From assembly GCA_944391715.1 (NCBI GenBank), contig CALXUP010000001.1, forward strand, positions 164,676 to 217,783: a stretch of 53,108 bases of DNA, written 5' to 3'. The notes below the pieces were generated by a model that ran no database searches, was not told where the DNA came from, and was given only the letters and a program-made list of their open reading frames with translations. Below are positions 28,150 through 36,424 of this stretch, one piece after another (the stretch's first letter is position 1; each line of letters begins with the position of its first letter). The position numbers and the translations under genes are program-made. This DNA is from an uncultured Alphaproteobacteria bacterium (GTDB taxonomy: Bacteria > Pseudomonadota > Alphaproteobacteria > RF32 > CAG-239).

Positions 28150-28178
28150 ATTATACCACAATTTTTGCTCTCTGACAA
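28150..28178 (-). promoter_or_regulatory. Promoter for the small membrane ORF
   Basis: On the minus strand TTGTCA (28173-28178), 17 bases, TATAAT (28150-28155). Confidence 0.6.
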
Positions 28179-28260
28179 ATGCTTATTTTTGAGCTTTTTT
28201 AAGCTTTTATTAAAATGATATTAATCTTTTGCGGTTAGAGTTTTCTATTATAAGTCTATT

Positions 28261-28956
28261 ATGGAGAATTTTCAGATGGTTTATGCGCTGGCCGGTTTTG
28301 TTTTTGGCATTCTTATCCCTTATATATCGCGGCGGTTTGCCAAGTTTATGCCGGCAACCATGGCTTATGCGCTTTATCGGATTGTTTGTCCGGGTAAAAA
28401 AGTTTCGGCAGAAAAGCGGCGGAACAACTGGCATTATACTAAGATGGTTTCTCAATACCGCTGGCGCAGCCTTATGTGGGGTATTCTTACCGCGGCTCTC
28501 AGCTATGGTGTTTTTTATGAATGGGGCAGTCCGCTTATCTGGTGGAAACTGATTTTTATCTGGATTTTGCTGCTGTTGGCCGAGATAGACGGACGGATTA
28601 TGCTGTTGCCGGATATTCTGACGGTTCCGTTGCTGCTGCTTGGTTTTGCCTTTTCGGCATTATCCGGCTTATGGACGATGCCGTATGATTCTGCTTTGGG
28701 TGCGCTCTTCGGCTATTTTGTTCCGGCTTTGGTCAGTCTGTTTTTTGTCTGGAAGAATAAGGATGCTTTCGGCGGCGGCGATCTGAAGCTGCTGGCGGCA
28801 ATCGGTGCCTGGCTGGGAGTGGAGAAACTTTTATATACGATTATCGGCGCCTGCGTTTTGTTTGCACTGTATGCAGTTATTATGCGCAAAAGGCAGGGCG
28901 CTTTCGGTCCGGCGCTTTCGGCAGCGGCAATTGCGGTTGTTTTTTACTATTTTTAA
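28261..28956 (+). CDS. Prepilin peptidase (A24 family)
   Basis: A 231-residue polytopic protein with about 6-7 membrane segments. The two catalytic aspartates of type IV prepilin peptidases are visible: Asp110 in LLAEIDGRIMLLPD and Asp174 in GGGDLKLLAA. The Cys-rich N-terminal methylase segment of the long PilD type is missing; a basic region (45-60, one Cys) stands in its place, so only peptidase activity is predicted with confidence. No pilin or secretion gene is nearby. The ion-channel gene follows after 27 bp. Confidence 0.87.
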   Translation: MENFQMVYALAGFVFGILIPYISRRFAKFMPATMAYALYRIVCPGKKVSAEKRRNNWHYTKMVSQYRWRSLMWGILTAALSYGVFYEWGSPLIWWKLIFIWILLLLAEIDGRIMLLPDILTVPLLLLGFAFSALSGLWTMPYDSALGALFGYFVPALVSLFFVWKNKDAFGGGDLKLLAAIGAWLGVEKLLYTIIGACVLFALYAVIMRKRQGAFGPALSAAAIAVVFYYF

Positions 28957-28983
28957 GATAAACAGAGTTTGAGGATGAGTAAA

Positions 28984-29727
28984 ATGGGTTTTTTTGATTT
29001 GAAAAGTTTGAAAAAAGTTCCGGCGGCGAAAAAGCTTTTTCCGAAGGAAGACAAGCGCAAACTTAAAAAACTGGTTACCGGCAAAAATTTTGACCTGTTT
29101 ATTATGTCGATTATTCTGGCCGATGCCGTGGTTTTGGGTATGATGACGACAGACTTTTTCCGGGAGCGTTTTGAACAGGGGCTGTTTTTGCTCGACCGGC
29201 TGTTTATGGGAATTTTTATTGTTGAAATGATTATGAAAATTTATGCCGAGCGGCGCGATTTTTGGAAATCCGGCTGGAATGTTTTTGACTTTGTGATTGT
29301 GGCCGTATCTTCCGTTCCGGCAGCGAGCTCTTTTATCATTATTCGGAGTTTCCGGCTTTTCCGGATGTTTAAATATTTGTATCAAGCCTCCGGAATTAAT
29401 AACATTATCAGTACGTTTTTGCTGCTTTTGCCGGTATTTGCTTCTTTTCTGGCCGTTTTTGCCGTCTTCTTTTATGTGTTTTCGATTATCGCCGTCAGTC
29501 TGTACGGAGATATCTTTGTAGAGTTTGCAACACTGGGGGCGTCGATGCAGGTGATTTTGCAAACCTTTACCATGGATGGTTGGGCGGCGGGAATTGCCAG
29601 ACAGGTTATGCGGATTTTTCCGCAGGCCTGGATCTTTTTTGCCACGCAGAAAATCGTTCTTTTCCTGCTGCTCGGCAGTTTCTTCCTGACGGCGTTCCGG
29701 GTGTTGGCCCAGCCGCAGAAAAAATAG
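28984..29727 (+). CDS. Voltage-gated ion channel of the bacterial NaV (NaChBac) type
   Basis: A 247-residue six-segment channel subunit. The start at 28984 (MGFFDLKSL) is preferred over ATG 28975 because GAGG then lies 9 bases upstream. The S4 voltage sensor RSFRLFRMFK has four positive residues every third position. The pore loop reads QTFTMDGWAAG, against TLESW in the well-studied bacterial sodium channels. The expected cytosolic C-terminal helix is very short (RVLAQPQKK). A strong terminator follows, and groES is transcribed separately. Confidence 0.85.
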   Translation: MGFFDLKSLKKVPAAKKLFPKEDKRKLKKLVTGKNFDLFIMSIILADAVVLGMMTTDFFRERFEQGLFLLDRLFMGIFIVEMIMKIYAERRDFWKSGWNVFDFVIVAVSSVPAASSFIIIRSFRLFRMFKYLYQASGINNIISTFLLLLPVFASFLAVFAVFFYVFSIIAVSLYGDIFVEFATLGASMQVILQTFTMDGWAAGIARQVMRIFPQAWIFFATQKIVLFLLLGSFFLTAFRVLAQPQKK

Positions 29728-29736
29728 GTGCTTTCT

Positions 29737-29768
29737 CCCTGCATTTTCCGATGCAGGGATTTTTTTTG
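29737..29768 (+). terminator. Terminator after the ion-channel gene
   Basis: CCCTGCAT/ATGCAGGG with a 6-base loop, followed by a run of eight T residues. Confidence 0.85.
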
Positions 29769-29786
29769 TTTTTTTCGCGGCGGCTG

Positions 29787-29817
29787 CTTGACTTTCTAAA
29801 ACTAAATTCCTAATTAT
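29787..29817 (+). promoter_or_regulatory. RpoH-type heat-shock promoter of groESL
   Basis: CTTG (29787-29790), an 18-base spacer and CCTAATTAT (29809-29817). No CIRCE inverted repeat is seen between this and groES. Confidence 0.65.
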
Positions 29818-29862
29818 CCTTTTAGATTGAGAACAGATAAACTTTTAAGGAGTTGACAGATT

Positions 29863-30153
29863 ATGAATATTAAACCTTTGCATGACAGAGTTTTAATTAA
29901 AAGACTGGAAGAAACGACCAAAACAGCCGGCGGGATTATTATTCCCGATACCGCTAAGGAAAAACCGAGCGAAGGCATTGTCGAGGCCGTCGGAAACGGA
30001 TTCAGAGCCGAAGACGGCAAGATTGTGCCGATGAGCGTTAAACCGGGTGACAAGGTTTTGTTCGGCAAATGGTCAGGCACGGAAGTCAAGGTAAACGGCG
30101 AAACCCGTCTGATTGTTAAAGAATCAGAGATTTTGGGCGTAATTGAAGAGTAA
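29863..30153 (+). CDS. groES: Co-chaperonin GroES
   Basis: A 96-residue protein, the normal length. It starts [16 protein letters not shown]. The mobile loop lies around residues 17-32 ([16 protein letters not shown]) and the roof/beta-hairpin region follows. It caps GroEL during folding. AAGGAG lies 10 bases before the ATG. groEL follows after 39 bp in the same operon. Confidence 0.98.
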   Translation: MNIKPLHDRVLIKRLEETTKTAGGIIIPDTAKEKPSEGIVEAVGNGFRAEDGKIVPMSVKPGDKVLFGKWSGTEVKVNGETRLIVKESEILGVIEE

Positions 30154-30171
30154 TTTGAGTGGATTTTTTAG

Positions 30172-31830
<1,659 letters not shown>

Positions 31831-31845
31831 CGGCCTGATTTGATG

Positions 31846-31882
31846 AAAATCCTCCGAACTTTTCGTTCGGAGGATTTTTTTG
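31846..31882 (+). terminator. Terminator of groESL
   Basis: The 14-bp perfect stem AAAATCCTCCGAAC/GTTCGGAGGATTTT has a 5-base loop and a T-run. Confidence 0.92.
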
Positions 31883-31942
31883 TTATCTTTAAATTAACGG
31901 AAAAAGAGTTATGTTTAGCATAAATGAATGAGGGAGATAAAT

Positions 31943-32428
31943 ATGCCGGATTTGGTCGATTTGCAAAAACTCAGAGAAATGCGGGACAGCGGGCGCATTA
32001 CAATTGAAGAATATGACAAAGGCACCGAACGTCTGTATCAAAAATCCATGCTTCAGGCCGGTGAGCGGCGGGCGACAAAAAACGGCGCGGTTTATATTTT
32101 ACTGGCCGGTTTTTTAGGCGTTACCGGAATTCATAATTTTTATGCCGGTTTTTGGGGGCGCGGCCTGATACAGCTCGGTTTGAGCCTGACTTCCTGGCTG
32201 TTTCTTTTTTTGCCGCTGATTTTGGTGGTTCTCTGGGTGTTGGCTGAAATCTTTCTGCAGAATAAAGATGCTGCGGGGAATCCGTTTGGCGGCAGCCGTT
32301 TTCTGATTGTCGGGCTGCGTATCGGAACAGTATTGTATTTGGCCTATACTTTTTATACGACCTGGAAAAATAATGAATTTATCTGGCAGGACAATACGGT
32401 TGTTGTTGCTGATGAAGATATGGTATAG
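31943..32428 (+). CDS. SHOCT-like / TM2 domain membrane protein
   Basis: A 161-residue protein, start at 31943 (MPDLVDLQKL) after GAGGGAGA. The N-terminal helix pair LQKLREMRDSGRITIEEYDKG resembles a SHOCT motif. A TM2 domain follows, with the diagnostic GVTGIHNFYAGFWGRGLIQL, two membrane segments and then a third hydrophobic stretch (about 122-138). TM2 proteins have poorly known roles, often linked to membrane stress or protein-interaction modules. It is a single gene between the groESL terminator and tRNA-Gly. Confidence 0.8.
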   Translation: MPDLVDLQKLREMRDSGRITIEEYDKGTERLYQKSMLQAGERRATKNGAVYILLAGFLGVTGIHNFYAGFWGRGLIQLGLSLTSWLFLFLPLILVVLWVLAEIFLQNKDAAGNPFGGSRFLIVGLRIGTVLYLAYTFYTTWKNNEFIWQDNTVVVADEDMV

Positions 32429-32461
32429 GGTTTTGATGAAACAGAAAATTTTTATGAATAT

Positions 32462-32489
32462 AAAAAAAGCCTCCTTATTCAGGAGGCAT
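32462..32489 (-). terminator. Terminator of tRNA-Gly(GCC)
   Basis: On the minus strand GCCTCCT-GAATA-AGGAGGC is followed by seven T residues. Confidence 0.85.
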
Positions 32490-32493
32490 TAAA

Positions 32494-32568
32494 TGGAGCG
32501 GGTGAAGGGATTCGAACCCTCGACATCAACCTTGGCAAGGTTGCGCTCTACCCCTGAGCTACGCCCGC
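32494..32568 (-). tRNA. tRNA-Gly (anticodon GCC)
   Basis: 75 nt including an encoded CCA. Cloverleaf parts: D-arm GTAGCTCAGGGGTAGAGC, anticodon stem-loop AACCTTGCCAAGGTT with GCC, T-arm with TTCGAAT. The acceptor GCGGGCG/CACCCGC contains one C-A opposition (6:67). The tRNA-Gly at 52901 has a fully paired GCGGGTG/CACCCGC acceptor. Confidence 0.95.
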
Positions 32569-32709
32569 ATCGGTAGAACGAGTAATTAAATATCACATCC
32601 AAAATAAAATGCAAGCATTTTTTTGTTATTTTTCTATTTTTTTTATCTCTTGTCATTGTTGTTTTTTTATGTTACGGAAAAAACGTAAAATCATTATTAT
32701 TGAATCATT

Positions 32710-33012
32710 ATGGAAAAGGTTTTAAACATGCAGTTAGGGCCGGCACTTATTGTTTTGGTCGTGGTTGTTTTGCTTGTTAATGCCGTGACTTTTTACAGAT
32801 TGCGGAAAGCGGGGAAATTGCCGAAGGATGAAGCAGAAGCGAAATTGCAAAAAATCGGACTTAAAGGTATTTTGGCAGAAGGTCTGGTTTTTGTCGGTTT
32901 TGCAATTTATTGTTTCGGCAGCGGCAATCTGAGTATGATCGGAGGAAGTACAGTCGCTTGTGTTCTTCCGTGGTTTGTTTTATTGTATCCTCAGGAAAAG
33001 AAGAAGTCCTGA
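32710..33012 (+). CDS. Unknown small membrane protein
   Basis: A 100-residue protein with three hydrophobic segments: about 9-26 (LGPALIVLVVVVLLVNAV), 52-68 and 74-93. A charged amphipathic region separates the first two (RKAGKLPKDEAEAKLQK). I do not recognise it. The ATG follows an AU-rich leader (CATTATTATTGAATCATT) with no Shine-Dalgarno. The second Met, at residue 7, is an alternative start. It has its own terminator. Confidence 0.6.
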   Translation: MEKVLNMQLGPALIVLVVVVLLVNAVTFYRLRKAGKLPKDEAEAKLQKIGLKGILAEGLVFVGFAIYCFGSGNLSMIGGSTVACVLPWFVLLYPQEKKKS

Positions 33013-33015
33013 CTG

Positions 33016-33052
33016 AAAAAAACACCGTTTTATATGAAAAACGGTGTTTTTT
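33016..33052 (+). terminator. Terminator after the 32710 gene
   Basis: AAAAAACACCGTTTT/AAAACGGTGTTTTTT perfect stem with a 5-6 base loop. Confidence 0.88.
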
Positions 33053-33099
33053 GTTTGGGAAAACAAAATATGAATACTTTATGAACTATCTTTTGGAAA

Positions 33100-33240
33100 A
33101 TGAATAGCTTACAGAAAGAGGGAAGTTTTTTAAGCGGGTTTTTGGCGGCGGTGGCCGGCATGCTTTTTTTGTGTGCGGATATGATTTTTGTTTTGCGTTC
33201 ACGGGAATCTGCTGTAGTATATCCAGTGATAGTTTCATAG
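33100..33240 (+). CDS. Possible 46-residue single-pass membrane peptide
   Basis: ATG at 33100, TAG at 33238-33240. It begins MNSLQKEGSFLSG and has one hydrophobic helix (about 13-34). The stop is 16 bases before the TTG start of the next gene, on the same strand. The ribosome-binding site is weak (TTTTGGAAA). Confidence 0.35.
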   Translation: MNSLQKEGSFLSGFLAAVAGMLFLCADMIFVLRSRESAVVYPVIVS

Positions 33241-33256
33241 TGTAGGAGGTGTTATT

Positions 33257-33526
33257 TTGTATTGTATTTTACAAAATGAACGCGATGAGTTGTTGTTTAT
33301 CATAAACGATACACACAGCCGCGAGGTCAACGAACCGGTGTTTGAGTATTGTAAGAATACCAAAACGGCGTGTTTGAAGAAAAATTCCGCCACAATTGTG
33401 GATTTGGAGCATGTGAACGAAAATATTGAAGATGTGTTATTGAAGTCGGATAAGGTTTATCTGATTGAGCGTTCGGCGGAAGATACGATGTGCGACAACT
33501 ATATTGCGAAGGTCAGGGTTGTTTAA
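33257..33526 (+). CDS. Unknown small protein, TTG start
   Basis: An 89-residue soluble protein beginning MYCILQNERDELLF; not recognised. It has five Cys residues and alternating strand-like and acidic stretches. The TTG start is well supported: AGGAGG sits 7 bases upstream, the best Shine-Dalgarno in this part of the window, and no ATG lies nearby in frame. A TTG with a strong site may set low expression. Confidence 0.65.
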   Translation: MYCILQNERDELLFIINDTHSREVNEPVFEYCKNTKTACLKKNSATIVDLEHVNENIEDVLLKSDKVYLIERSAEDTMCDNYIAKVRVV

Positions 33527-33541
33527 AAGGGTATTTATTTG

Positions 33542-33709
33542 ATGAAAACGGATGTATTTTCTGGTTTTTTGAAGGGTAAAGTCAGGATCTTTTGCGGGGA
33601 TGACGACGAGCTTCCTTTTGGGGCAGAGGAAAATGCGGATTGGGGAAGTATTTTGGCTTTTATCAAAAGAAAAGAAACGGAAAATACGGAAGATTGTTCC
33701 GACCTTTGA
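33542..33709 (+). CDS. Unknown 55-residue acidic protein
   Basis: ATG at 33542, TGA at 33707-33709. Composition is acidic (CGDDDELPFGAEEN in the middle, acidic C-terminus) with no membrane segment. AAGGG lies 10 bases before the ATG, and the gene starts 16 bp after the 33257-33526 gene, so the two may be one transcription unit. Function unknown. Confidence 0.5.
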   Translation: MKTDVFSGFLKGKVRIFCGDDDELPFGAEENADWGSILAFIKRKETENTEDCSDL

Positions 33710-33745
33710 TTTTTTTGATAAAAATTCCTATGTTATATAAGGAAG

Positions 33746-34093
33746 ATGTTTTTGGAAGGAAAAGTATTGGAACGTTTTTTATCATTTGTATTTATGGCGG
33801 CTGCCGGTTTTTTGTTCTTTATGTTTTTGGGGGTTGCTCTTTATATCGGCCTGATTCTTTGTCTGGCGCTGGTGGCTTTTGTGTTTATCACTGCCGGGGC
33901 GGAAAAGGCTCAGGAATGGTGGCAGGCAAATTCCCCGGCGATTATCAACTGGTATCGGCGGATGTGGGCAAAGTTTAAAAACTGGGGAAAGCCAAAAGAA
34001 AAGCATGAAGTTTATGAAATTGACCCAGATAATGTTGAGCTTCTGACACCGGAAGAATATGACCGGAGAAAAAAAGACGGCTGTAATATATAA
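33746..34093 (+). CDS. Unknown small membrane protein
   Basis: A 115-residue protein with a long hydrophobic N-terminal region (about 10-50, probably two membrane segments) and a basic/aromatic cytosolic part (WWQANSPAIINWYRRMWAKFKNW) ending in an acidic tail. I do not recognise it. The ATG at 33746 has AAGGAAG directly before it, too close to be ideal. A TTG at 33767 has GGAAGG 7 bases upstream and is an alternative start. Confidence 0.6.
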   Translation: MFLEGKVLERFLSFVFMAAAGFLFFMFLGVALYIGLILCLALVAFVFITAGAEKAQEWWQANSPAIINWYRRMWAKFKNWGKPKEKHEVYEIDPDNVELLTPEEYDRRKKDGCNI

Positions 34094-34160
34094 ATGATTG
34101 ATTTTTTTGTGAAATCAAATAAAATAACCTTGCTTGGTGCGGTTTGTCAGGAGGTGGGGC

Positions 34161-34571
34161 ATGAAACACGTTATACCTATTATTCCCTGGTCTTATAGTC
34201 AAATTTTGGAAGGAAAAAAGAAAATTCAGCTGGCTGTGTTTGATAAGGTGGCGCAGCAGGTCAGAGTTAATGACGAGATAGAGTTTGAAAACGTTATTAC
34301 AAAAGAGCGGCTTTCCTGTGTTGTTAACGGTTTTGTGATTTTTGAAAATTTTGAAATGATGATAGATACACTGCCGCCGGAGCTTTTCGGGTATGATAAC
34401 CGGAAAGAAGTTAAAGTCCGGGTCAACCGTCTTTTTCCGAAAGAAGAAACCGAGAACAATTTTGCCGTCGGGTTTTTTATCCGCCCGATTTTGCCGGATG
34501 TTCAGAAAATCCGTTCTCCGAAATATAATTTTGAACGGGTGCCTGAGCAGTATCAATACGCCCGGGGTTGA
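34161..34571 (+). CDS. ASCH/PUA-like domain protein
   Basis: A 136-residue protein starting at 34161 (MKHVIPIIPWSYSQILEGKKKI), chosen because AGGAGG lies 6 bases upstream. The early IL-GKKKI segment, then VRVNDEIEFEN, is the pattern of ASCH-type RNA/nucleotide-binding beta-barrels. The remainder is less typical. It might bind RNA or modified nucleotides; this is a fold-level guess. A hairpin, ACAGGGG/CCCCTGT (34582-34602), follows. Confidence 0.55.
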   Translation: MKHVIPIIPWSYSQILEGKKKIQLAVFDKVAQQVRVNDEIEFENVITKERLSCVVNGFVIFENFEMMIDTLPPELFGYDNRKEVKVRVNRLFPKEETENNFAVGFFIRPILPDVQKIRSPKYNFERVPEQYQYARG

Positions 34572-34626
34572 ATTTGAGGCTAACAGGGGTTAAATCCCCT
34601 GTATTATTTGGATAAGGAGGGCTGAG

Positions 34627-35226
34627 GTGAAAAAAGAATTGTTAGAAATGATTGAAAAACGCCGGTCAATCTATGATTTGGGAAGCAGAAAGGTTTTATC
34701 GGAAGAGCGGATTTCCGAAATTGTTAAAGAGGCGGTGAAGTATTGTCCGACAGCGTTTAATTCGCAGAGCGCGAGGGTTGTTGTGCTGTTTGGCGAAAAT
34801 CATCAAAAGCTGTGGGATATTGTTTTGCAAAAGCTGAAAGAAGTGGCGCCGCAGGACGGATTTGCCAAGACGGAACTTAAGATAGCTTCTTTTGCCGCCG
34901 GATATGCGACAATTCTCTTTTTTGAGGATTTGGATACGGTGGAAGATTTGCAGAAAAAGTTTCCGTTGTATGCGGAGAATTTTTCAAAATGGTCGTTGCA
35001 GGCAAACGGAATGTTGGAATATATCGTTTGGACGGCGTTGGAGGCAGAAGATGCCGGTGCTTCGCTGCAGCATTATAATCCGTTGATTGACGATGATGTG
35101 AAAAAAACATGGAATTTGCTGCAGAAATGGCAGCTGCTGGCTCAAATGCCGGTCGGCAGTATAGAGGCTCCGGCCGGAGATAAAAGCTTTTTGCCGATTG
35201 ACGAAAGAGTTAAAATCTTTAAATAA
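34627..35226 (+). CDS. Nitroreductase-family protein (HBN1/Frm2-like)
   Basis: A 199-residue FMN-dependent nitroreductase-fold protein. It has the N-terminal EKRRSIYDLG (FMN phosphate binding), CPTAFNSQSARVVV, and the C-terminal ALEAEDAGASLQHYNP and EAPAGDKSFLPIDERV blocks. These match the group related to yeast Frm2/Hbn1 and bacterial YdgI-like proteins. The start is GTG at 34627, with AAGGAGG 6 bases upstream. The substrate is unknown. Confidence 0.83.
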   Translation: MKKELLEMIEKRRSIYDLGSRKVLSEERISEIVKEAVKYCPTAFNSQSARVVVLFGENHQKLWDIVLQKLKEVAPQDGFAKTELKIASFAAGYATILFFEDLDTVEDLQKKFPLYAENFSKWSLQANGMLEYIVWTALEAEDAGASLQHYNPLIDDDVKKTWNLLQKWQLLAQMPVGSIEAPAGDKSFLPIDERVKIFK

Positions 35227-35229
35227 TGC

Positions 35230-35258
35230 TTGCCAAATTGATTATTTCGCCGTATAAA
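35230..35258 (+). promoter_or_regulatory. Promoter of tRNA-Ser
   Basis: TTGCCA (35230-35235), 17 bases, TATAAA (35253-35258), 10 bases before the tRNA 5' end. Confidence 0.6.
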
Positions 35259-35268
35259 CCAGTTCCAT

Positions 35269-35360
35269 GGAGAGATGGCAGAGTGGTCGAATGCGGTTGA
35301 CTCGAAATCAATTGTACTCTTTACGGGGTACCTAGGGTTCGAATCCCTATCTCTCCGCCA
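35269..35360 (+). tRNA. tRNA-Ser (anticodon CGA)
   Basis: 92 nt with encoded CCA. Acceptor GGAGAGA/TCTCTCC; anticodon loop CTCGAAA in the stem GTTGA/TCAAT; long variable arm GTACTCTTTACGGGGTAC; T-arm AGGGTTCGAATCCCT. The class II shape and CGA anticodon identify serine. Its last 19 bases are the start of the tandem repeat at 35342. Confidence 0.95.
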
Positions 35361-35480
35361 TTTACAACAAGGCCCGCGTGAAGCGGGTTTTGTTGTAAAT
35401 GATGAGGAGAGTCGGATTAGAACCCTAGGGAACAGGGTTCGACTACCAGCGAAAGGCGGGCGGGAGAACGCCGGTCGGCT
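35342..35480 (+). repeat. tRNA-Ser-linked tandem repeat, copy 1
   Basis: 139 bp identical to 35528-35666, period 186. It starts inside the tRNA (AATCCCTATCTCTCCGCCA). A 17-bp hairpin with two G-T wobbles, TTTACAACAAGGCCCGC/GCGGGTTTTGTTGTAAA (35361-35399), probably terminates the tRNA. Next is an inverted imperfect copy of the tRNA 3' half (GGAGAGTCGGATTAGAACC, from 35406). Then come a GAACCCT/AGGGTTC hairpin and a GC-rich tail. The 47-bp unique spacer after it begins with TCGGCTT-GAAA-AAGCCGA. Confidence 0.95.
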
Positions 35481-35527
35481 TGAAAAAGCCGATGAGCGCC
35501 TGTGCAACTCAAGCTATAGCGCAGAGT

Positions 35528-35666
35528 AATCCCTATCTCTCCGCCATTTACAACAAGGCCCGCGTGAAGCGGGTTTTGTTGTAAATGATGAGGAGAGTCG
35601 GATTAGAACCCTAGGGAACAGGGTTCGACTACCAGCGAAAGGCGGGCGGGAGAACGCCGGTCGGCT
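35528..35666 (+). repeat. tRNA-Ser-linked tandem repeat, copy 2
   Basis: Exact copy of 35342-35480, but without the 5' part of the tRNA. The preceding base makes the junction GTAATCC, which pairs perfectly with the GGATTA of the inverted segment, whereas the tRNA copy (CGAATCC) does not. The rest, up to 35687, has no gene. Confidence 0.95.
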
Positions 35667-35687
35667 AAGAAAAGTGTATCCTCATAT

Positions 35688-35749
35688 AAAAAGCCTCTCT
35701 TTTTATGAACCGACCGGGGAATTGGACAATTCATTTTAGAGAGGCTTTA
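35688..35749 (-). terminator. Terminator of the 35756-36307 gene
   Basis: AAAGCCTCTCT and AGAGAGGCTTT enclose about 38 bases. On the minus strand a TTTTTATAT tail follows. Confidence 0.65.
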
Positions 35750-35755
35750 ATAAGT

Positions 35756-36307
35756 TTAATCAATATAAAAAAAGGTTTCTCTTTCACTCGTCATAACCAT
35801 TTGCAACATGATGTAATAGTTATCAATATCTTGATATGTCATCGGGCGGTAGTATTTTCCATTATCTATATGGCACTTTAATCCGTTTCTGTTACGATAA
35901 TCAAATTCTGCCTGAGAAATCTGAGTGCCTATTCCGTCTTTGGAGACTTTGTTTGGATAAATCTGAATTTCTTTTTGCAGAGGTGCCGGCAGGCTTGTCA
36001 TCAGCGTTTGGGCAAAGACAACATAAGCTTGGAGAAACATACAGTTGTTGATAAGTTTGCCGATGATTTTTTGCTTTTGTTCAAAGGGTAATTTCTGAAG
36101 AAAAATTAGTAACGAAGATTGTTCTAATCTGGTGTCAGAATCCCAATATGCTTTTGCAAATATCTTAATCAGACTATCAAACAACTGTTCATCTGCAGCA
36201 TAAAAATTACTTTCTTGAAGTTCCAGCATTTTTTTTAGCTGTAAAATTTCATTTTCGGAAAACCGAACGTTTTTTTCGTTCAAAGTTTTTAAAAAAATAA
36301 TGTCCAT
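35756..36307 (-). CDS. Unknown protein
   Basis: A 183-residue soluble, helical protein with an aromatic C-terminal third (GKYYRPMTYQDIDNYYIMLQM); not recognised. The ATG is preceded by an AU-only leader (TTTTTAAATTTATAAAATT) and no Shine-Dalgarno. A promoter with TTGACT-17-TATATA lies at 36364-36392. It is divergent from the SPFH gene and probably belongs to the accessory cluster. Confidence 0.65.
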   Translation of the reverse strand: MDIIFLKTLNEKNVRFSENEILQLKKMLELQESNFYAADEQLFDSLIKIFAKAYWDSDTRLEQSSLLIFLQKLPFEQKQKIIGKLINNCMFLQAYVVFAQTLMTSLPAPLQKEIQIYPNKVSKDGIGTQISQAEFDYRNRNGLKCHIDNGKYYRPMTYQDIDNYYIMLQMVMTSERETFFYID

Positions 36308-36363
36308 AATTTTATAAATTTAAAAATTAAATAATTCAGATATATATACAAAAATGTATTGCA

Positions 36364-36392
36364 TATATATTCTTGTTATTGCGAAAAGTCAA
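36364..36392 (-). promoter_or_regulatory. Promoter of the 35756-36307 gene
   Basis: On the minus strand TTGACT (36387-36392), 17 bases, TATATA (36364-36369). Confidence 0.6.
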
Positions 36393-36424
36393 TGTGAAAA
36401 ATTATGTTTTTTTGGACAAAATAA

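Noticed and set aside
29769..29862. CIRCE/HrcA operator before groES
   Set aside because: No TTAGCACTC-N9-GAGTGCTAA pattern is present.
35275..35529. Peptide-coding frame through tRNA-Ser and the repeat
   Set aside because: It is translated tRNA and repeat sequence, a well-known source of spurious proteins; likewise the reverse frame at 35142-35507.
35342..35666. CRISPR array
   Set aside because: There are only two copies, of 139 bp and beginning inside a tRNA; no short regularly spaced repeats or cas genes occur anywhere in the window.
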